DNA from: Pocillopora verrucosa | Lineage: Eukaryota > Cnidaria > Anthozoa > Scleractinia > Pocilloporidae | DNA: 64,000 nucleotides | Assembly: GCF_036669915.1 (NCBI RefSeq) | Contig: NC_089314.1 | Location: 9,409,458 to 9,473,457 of the forward strand | Direction of reading: 5' to 3' | Part shown: positions 57,701-64,000 of the stretch, in pieces | Layout: every line of letters begins with the position of its first letter | How positions within the stretch are numbered: position 1 is the stretch's first letter | Program-made: the position numbers and the translations under genes | Notes under the pieces: model-generated | The model's input: only the letters and a program-made list of their open reading frames with translations | Told to the model about the DNA's origin: nothing | Databases searched by the model: none

Positions 57701-60660
57701 TGTCTGATATCAGTAAATAGTCGTGGGAACCGCATTGAAGCGGAAACGTTTATACACGAAATTACTTACGGTCTCTTGAGTGAGAGTGATAAGGAGTTAA
57801 CTTATGAACAAAGATTATAGGAATTAAGTCCATTTGCTTTGTTTGTTTTTGTTGCAGAAGTTTACAATCAAAATATATGACGTGCTCACATTTGAATTCG
57901 TCGCTTCGTGTCGCGGAGAAAAAATATTGGAGTCGCGTGCTTATCTAACTTGCAAATTGAACCCTACGGTACACCTCGGCAATTTTCTTTAGAAAAAAAA
58001 AGAATTGAAAAAAAAAAAAAAAAAAAAAAAAAAAGCGAAGCACGTATCAGTTTTTGATATTGTACTAAAATGAAAAAAATTGTTTGACTTCCGCTGACAC
58101 AGTTTGTTTGTATTATCTAAGCAAAGAGAGCCCTCAAACACTGCCTGCCAAATGCGCAGGGAAACAAAGCCAAAGAGACCGTACGTGCAATAGAGCAGAT
58201 AATTTCTTTTGTCTCGAGTACAATAACGAGCTGCTTCATGAAGCTTTTGGAGTACAGAACAAACATAAATAAACTGCTTGTGGCGTGAGAACTGTTTCAG
58301 AAGGCTTCGTCGACCCAAGGTGAGCCAGTGTTATTGTCAGCGCTGCAGTTTTAGCGCCATAAACAGAGAGAGGGGAAAGGCATAAATTAATGGACTACAT
58401 TGAAAATTTGGAAGAGCTCATGGAGAAGTTAGTTCACTTGAACGCAAGTAAGGTTGTTACATAATTAAAGGCTTGATCTATGCGATTCAACGTGATATGC
58501 AGCATTACCATCCTGGCATTTACCCTGTACATGTGTATAACATGAGCAACATGTGCCATTCTATGTTGATAACGTTTACAGAAAATTAAGAGAAGGACAT
58601 AATTTCTACGTGACGAACCTAAAAACCTTGTGTTGTAAGCAGACGAAGTAAGATACTACCTCATTGGATTACTCTAAGTTCGTGGGATCAGAAAGAGATT
58701 ACATAAATCTGCCTTCAATCTGATTGGTTCTGTTAGTTCAGTTAGTAGAGTCGTGGGAAAATGCGACAGGAAAAACAAACTGAATCAGCCATTAGAGCTT
58801 ATTAAATGCGCATATATACACCTCCATCTCCCATTTTCCTGGAAGGTTCAAGCGCATTACGAACCAAGTGGATTGTGGTAATAGCCCTTTGATTTTGCTA
58901 CCCAGTGTATTTGTATCTTTGGGCAATTTGTGTGATTAAAAATATCGATTGCGACGAAGCGTATCTGTTACATGCCCTTGTAACGGAATGAACTGGTTTT
59001 ATTATTGATAGAGATCATAGTTCAAGGAAGGCTCATTAATGGCTGAGAATCCTTTCGCTTATTTCCATTAGTGTTGCATTATTGGCACTTTATAAGAAAA
59101 CAAATATCTATTTTTAGCAATCTAGGCTCTTTTGTACGGAGCTTTAAGGGCTTTAGCAAACATTCGCTTTGTTTTTTGGCATTTGATTGCAGATATGACT
59201 AATGTTGAAAATAACATCAAACTCCGACAGTTAAGCATTACGAATGACTATTCAGTTTACCGCCAAAAGTAGAAAAAAGATGAAGATTGATCGAAATAAA
59301 GAACCTTTTGCCATAAAGGTCCAGTGAAAGAGTCCTCCCAGATTTGTTACGTAGTTTTTGACTCGTCATCAAGGGCGGAGAGTAGAGCTCTATTTTGTTC
59401 TTTCTTAAAAACTTATAAAAGATGTAGCCGGGATAATTTGGTTTTATCAACTGAGTTGATAATGTAAATTGGCCACCGTTAAGATTCTCTAAGAATGTAG
59501 GCAATGCAGAACCCCGCTTGTGGACTGTTTATTTAAGAAAGAGAAAATCTATCATCGGGCCCCACTAGTTTAAAACTTGTTTTGCTGTCACCAGTGGCCC
59601 TTCACAATGGTTCCTTCGAAGAGGGTCTCCTCGGGGTGATGGCTTTAACGGCTAACGGTTAAAATTTTGGCCATTCTTTGACTGAAGGTCAAATCAAAAT
59701 GACACAAAAGTCACATTTCAGAAAGGAAAAAGTTTTATGGTGAACTATTTTAAGGACAAAACTCTCAAATATTTTGATCGTTTTACGGCTAACATTTAAT
59801 CCCATTGAGAACCCCGTTGAAGGCAATCAATCCAGCTTGCCATTTTTATCTCCCAAAAATCTTTTTTGCCTAGAGGTAGAATTCGTGTCTCATGGCGGAG
59901 CTTGCTGTTTGTAATGAAGAAATTGATTGAAGGTGGCCAAACTTGGAGGATTTGAAGGTTTAGCAGTGGAAAATGCAAATTATGTATAAAAATTGAAGGC
60001 TCTAAACAATGCAAGTACCGAAAGAAAATAGGGAAAGCCTACCTCATATGAGCTTTCAACTCCAAGCTAGTTACTCATTAACTTTGCCGACTCCAGGTCT
60101 CAACCAATTAAGCTAAGATTGATTCCTGATAGACCCTGGAAGTAGCGAAACGCAGCTGAAGCTCTTGACAAATTTCGAACATGTTTAAAGAAGTTAAAGC
60201 ATAGTACAGTGTGCATCATTACAAATTTTTCTTAAACTTAGATGGGTCACTTGTAAACCTACCAAGAGTTTACTGCTTTCGGAGCAAAAAATACCTTTAA
60301 TGTTCTTTCAGTCCGGCTCTTGACAATCGGCAGAAAAATTTAAGCTTTTTTAAGGTTTAAAAAAGAAAAACCACGCCGCTTTTCAATATTTCCAAGCGCT
60401 GCCGTTCTACTTTCCCGCGTGAGTGTGCAAAAGTTCGTGACATGCACAAACTTTTCGGAAAGTTGACAAGTGACCCCTGAATAAAGGGTGACTGTGCACT
60501 AAAGGTTCGCTTAACACAAGCTTGAAACACGGTTCTCTAATGTTGATTCATTTTTTTTTCTCAGGGTAAAATTTTGAATGGAAACACCATAGCTTTTTTC
60601 CTCATCGAAATGGAATACTTAACAACAGCAAGAAGACTAGTTAACACAGTTGCCGACTGA
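57701..60660. other. Intergenic, simple repeats only
   Basis: Includes an A-run at about 58008-58034 and scattered T-runs. No gene was recognised, apart from the repeat copy at 59432-59492. Confidence 0.5.
59432..59492 (-). repeat. Fragment of the GTGGCC dispersed repeat, reverse strand
   Basis: The reverse complement reads AACGGTGGCCAATTTACATT then CAGTTGATAAAACCAAATTA, matching 32589-32632. Truncated before the CACCGACGCAGCA block. Confidence 0.75.
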
Positions 60661-60712
60661 ATGGCAGAAAGAAAATCCTCAGCCACGAAACGCAAGAATA
60701 AGAATGTCTCAC
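60661..60712 (+). CDS. Candidate first coding exon of an unknown gene
   Basis: ATG frame MAERKSSATKRKNKNVS followed by a good donor (TCTCAC/GTAAGTTA). The peptide is short and Lys/Arg-rich, as in a nuclear protein N-terminus. No following exon could be identified. Confidence 0.3.
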
Positions 60713-62886
60713 GTAAGTTATACTCCCTGTATCGCTATAGTAACAAAGTGTTTGAACAAGACAACAAAAAAGTTGCACGGGGGGGAGGGGGGCCGGGGGT
60801 TGATGGGGAGGTTACCATCCCTCTCCAAAGTCCCTCCTCCCCCACATCCCTCGTTGTTTTTCTTTTTCCAATCCTCTCATCCTTTTCGTTCGTCTCCACA
60901 AACTCTCTGCTGGAAAAAGAGTGGAAATAAAACTGCTTAGACGTTGGACGCAACTTGGCGCAAAAAAAGTATCTTCTTTTTTCCTAACTCCATGATCAGG
61001 CCAAATTCTCATCGTAATATTGCATGGAATATCAGTGGACGCAGTTATATTTAGCAGTGAATTAAAATTCATTTACAAAGGTCAATCTTAACTCCACTGT
61101 GACGAGATTGGTTTATAGACTTTTCATTCGATGAATGAGGTGTAGAAATTTAGTTGACGAATTTAGAAACCGCAGCGGAAGCTATGTTTTTTTTCCTGAG
61201 ACAGCGGTCAAGTGTTACTTGGCGGCAGCTTAAGTTTTTTCTTTCACTGAGGTCTCAGATGCTATGTATGAAATTTTATTGAGGTTTTAGTTTAGGAAAC
61301 AAAAACAACTGTTGCTAGCGTGAAGCGAATTCCACTCATAGAAAGCAATGATAGAATCTTGATCCGCGAGAAAAAGAGATGCGACATCGGTATATAGGGG
61401 CTTCTTAGGGACGATCACTTTCGATGGCTATGTCGAAAATGAAATTAGCGTCTATGGTATTTTTAGAAGCGGCGGAAAATTTATCACGGAATGGAAAATT
61501 AGAAAATCCAATTATTACGTTTTAAAATCCTGTTGATTTACAAATGAGGTTCAAAAGATCGTTTGGTAAATTTTAATTCAATAGCATTCGCTCAATATAA
61601 AACTGTTCACAATGGTAAGAACTGTTTTTTTAACAGCATTTGATACTCGCTTACTCTGCTTAACTGAAAAATAGCTCGACAAGGGTGCAGTATCACAATT
61701 ACACTTCCCCCCCTTCCTTAAGAGTTACGATCAGTTCTGAAAAAAGGAGGGAAATGAAATTCATGCAGAAAGTAGGAGACGAGGAAGAAAACAATTAACT
61801 TCACTTTCAAAAACTTATCATCGTTTCACATGATAAACAAATAAAACATTGTGAAAACATTATAAACAAATTGAATTCACAGAATTAGTAATTCAAAATA
61901 ATAATTTTCAGTATGGTGAGAGTTAAAAGGAAAAGAGCCGGTTTAATTTCAAAAATACATATTAACATAAAAATAAATAATAAAATTAGAAGTAAAAAAA
62001 ATTAGATAACTTTTGTAGCGTTAAAAATCCGAAGCCAAGGCGTGACGATGATAGAAAAGAAAAATAGCTTCCTTAGCTTGATGAAGCGTAAAGATGGAAT
62101 TCAAACGCTCTTATGTTTAAGCAGAGTCATTATTACCGACAAGCAGAAACATATTCTACTCATTACGTCAGATAAAAAAAATTATTGAATGAATATGTAT
62201 ATCCTTAAAGTTTTTTCGGTTAAAAATTTATATTTCTCTGAAAGTTTTACATACTTGTCAAGATGGGAATTTTCCAAAGATATTTTTCAGTTTCAAATTA
62301 GAGCAAACGTTAAGGTTTTTTGTTCCTGCAGTGTGTTTTACTGTGCATTTAGCCTTTTGTAGCCCACTGGTCTGTAAAATTTCAGTATTGATCAACCGCA
62401 CAATTTATTGGACCACTAAAAAATATGTTCTTTGTTTGTGGTTTGTTCCGTGGTTCACGTTTAAAAGGACGTTGTGCCCAACAATGAAATTGTAAATAAA
62501 GCTGCGAAGCTGAAAAAACGGTTGCAAAAAATCTCCTCAAAATACATTTATTTGGTCTTCAGGGTTTCCAGGCAAGCTGGACAGGTGAAGAAGAAAAACA
62601 CTTTCTGAACAAAACTAATTAATAACGTGTTAAGTCGGAGTTTGTTGTTTTTATTAAAAATCAGGATTTATGTATTACAAAACTCAGGATGCGTGGAGTC
62701 ACAAACTTAGGCAGCGTGCCCATTAGTATCAATAGTTCAAACTTCGACGTCGGATTCGACGTTTTCTAAACATACACATCAAATTTTAAACTCTTCGGAC
62801 AGTCTTCTTTCAATAAAAAAACGAATTTTCTTTGTGTTCCCGTGAGAAACTTCGCCTCTGCAACAGCTGAAGCAAAGCAAAGATTT
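60713..62886. other. Intron or intergenic sequence
   Basis: G-rich then C-rich low complexity near 60778-60850, otherwise AT-rich. No protein features were recognised. Confidence 0.4.
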
Positions 62887-63144
62887 TCATCTATTAACCA
62901 ACCCCTTTTGTAGCTCCGCCAATCGGGTGAAATGCTCGCTCTTGTCTGCACAAAAGGCCCACATGTTAGCGAAAAGTGATGAATATGAACATTCCCTATG
63001 GGACGAGTTGATTCGGTAGCGGGTCGCGTGCACTCTTTGTTCGAGAGCCGCTATTTGTAAATACAATCCATATATGGTATGGGTTAATTTTCTCACGAGC
63101 CTTGAATTGCCACAAAAGTTCCCACGCTCATCGGCCGTCATCAT
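62887..63144 (-). CDS. Possible small hypothetical protein (85 aa)
   Basis: ATG-started frame MMTADERGNFCGNSRLVRKL, containing HTIYGLYLQIAALEQRVHA, to a stop. Composition is ordinary and the surrounding DNA is relatively GC-rich, and it is divergent from the frame starting at 63662. No family recognised. It could be a first exon or a chance frame in a shared promoter. Confidence 0.25.
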   Translation of the reverse strand: MMTADERGNFCGNSRLVRKLTHTIYGLYLQIAALEQRVHATRYRINSSHRECSYSSLFANMWAFCADKSEHFTRLAELQKGLVNR

Positions 63145-63356
63145 CGCTTACTTCCACTTCACATTGTTGTGGATGTATTGTTCACCAGTGCAGTTCTTCC
63201 GCGAATCGGGGTTTTCCTTCGTGTGCGTGTAAACGAACAGGTTTCAACGAACTACTCTGAAGCAAGAGACATTGTCGATTTCGGTAGCCATTTTATTTCG
63301 TCGCTGGCGGCAGTCGATCCGAGTGAATACGTCGTCAACAGATATCCTGAGCTTAA

Positions 63357-63371
63357 AAAAAAAAAAAAAAA
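63357..63371. repeat. Poly(A) run
   Basis: About 15 A residues interrupting otherwise mixed sequence. It gives poly-Lys and poly-Phe artefacts on the two strands. Confidence 0.9.
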
Positions 63372-63661
63372 GACACGTTGCCAAGTTAGATCAATGGAGT
63401 GTTGAACTTCAATTTCGACAGCGCAGAGTTGGGAAGAAAAAGGATTCCCCTGCAAAGATTCCTAATTTCATTCTTGGAGATAATCTTTCAGGACGATATC
63501 GTTCACTACTCGTCCGTCAAACTATCGGGCTTCACTACTATGCCCCCTACAGCTTTCTTGATGCAAGATTTCCGGATAACTTCTCAGTTTTAACTGGCTT
63601 TAAAAAGAGATAATTTTCTTTTACGGTAAAAGACAATTTACGTCGGCGGCTCTGGCAAAAA

Positions 63662-63929
63662 ATGTCAGAATCTCATGGACAGAGATCGATTTTTACAGCC
63701 GATGGAACCACTCGTGACGGTTCACTTTTCACGACACATGCAGGACTGATACCTAGGGATATCGGACATCGATACACGAACGTAAAACGGCCTCGTATAG
63801 AGAGTGGAAACTTCAATTCTTCTGAGGTTTTCCCATCGAGTGGAATCGTACAACAGGCAGTGTATCATTCACCAATTACATCCACAATTGCAGCAAGTTT
63901 ACCAACACAGTCGGAGAGTACGTTTTCTA
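63662..63929 (+). CDS. Probable first coding exon of a gene running off the right edge
   Basis: ATG frame beginning MSESHGQRSIFTADGTTRDG, open for about 89 codons and followed by a strong donor (TTTTCTA/GTAAGTGA), phase 1 at the exit. Ser/Thr-rich, no hydrophobic signal, including a KRPRIES stretch that could act as a nuclear localisation signal. The rest of the gene lies beyond 64000, so no family can be named. Confidence 0.55.
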
Positions 63930-64000
63930 GTAAGTGATCATGTTCGTTGGGGTTTATATCATAGATCGGGGCAAATGATTGAACAATTTTTTTTATTTCT

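Noticed and set aside
57989..58318. 109-codon frame on -
   Set aside because: It ends in a poly-Phe tract from the T/A run and has no coding features.
60650..61072. Several overlapping frames around the G-rich run
   Set aside because: Composition follows the G/C homopolymer runs; only the short ATG exon with a donor is kept as a candidate.
63169..63613. Frames crossing the A-run at 63357
   Set aside because: They contain poly-Lys or poly-Phe from the A-run and conflict with each other; no motif supports any of them.

Overview
The window reads as nuclear DNA of an animal, most likely an anthozoan cnidarian such as a stony coral. It is AT-rich, genes are split by GT-AG introns of a few hundred bases to about 2.6 kb (longer where a transposon has inserted), simple-sequence runs are common, and the dispersed repeats look like families I associate with coral genomes. 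The taxonomic call is inference. No bacterial operons, CRISPR arrays or rRNA genes were seen.

Layout. (1) 1-16.1 kb is an ABCC-transporter (MRP4-like) cluster: the 3' part of one gene on + (1-3108), a complete seven-exon gene on - (13166-5009) facing it tail to tail with homologous introns, and two decayed exon fragments (about 14.85 kb on - and 16.0 kb on +). (2) 16.7-17.4 kb: a short multi-pass, GPCR-like reading frame. (3) 18.8-22.2 kb: a three-exon gene for a predicted N-myristoylated protein with a single synaptotagmin-like C2 domain. (4) 24.9-28.4 kb: a three-exon DUF229 (sulfatase-like) type II membrane protein. (5) 31.97-52.23 kb: one large gene of about 27 exons joining signal peptide, CUB, Ig, LRR N-cap, about 17 one-exon leucine-rich repeats, cysteine-rich repeats and a multi-pass membrane module. 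An intact-looking 4.07-kb Ty3/gypsy-type LTR retrotransposon sits in one of its introns, in the same orientation. (6) 53.5-55.7 kb: an intronless 735-residue TPR plus SGNH-hydrolase-like protein. (7) 55.7-64 kb is mostly non-coding, with the probable first coding exon of a gene running off the right edge and weaker candidates.

The genes do not form an operon-like unit. The most notable items are: the retrotransposon, whose putative primer-binding site is a 15/15 reverse complement of its own LTR, suggesting self-priming of the Tf1 type; the CUB-Ig-LRR-Cys-rich-multi-TM receptor-like gene with a strict one-repeat-per-exon design, an alternative last exon, a GC splice donor and one LRR exon that reads 2 nt short; and the inverted ABCC duplication with a premature stop at the C-terminus of one copy. 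All exon joins were made by eye from splice-site phase and protein similarity, without transcript data.
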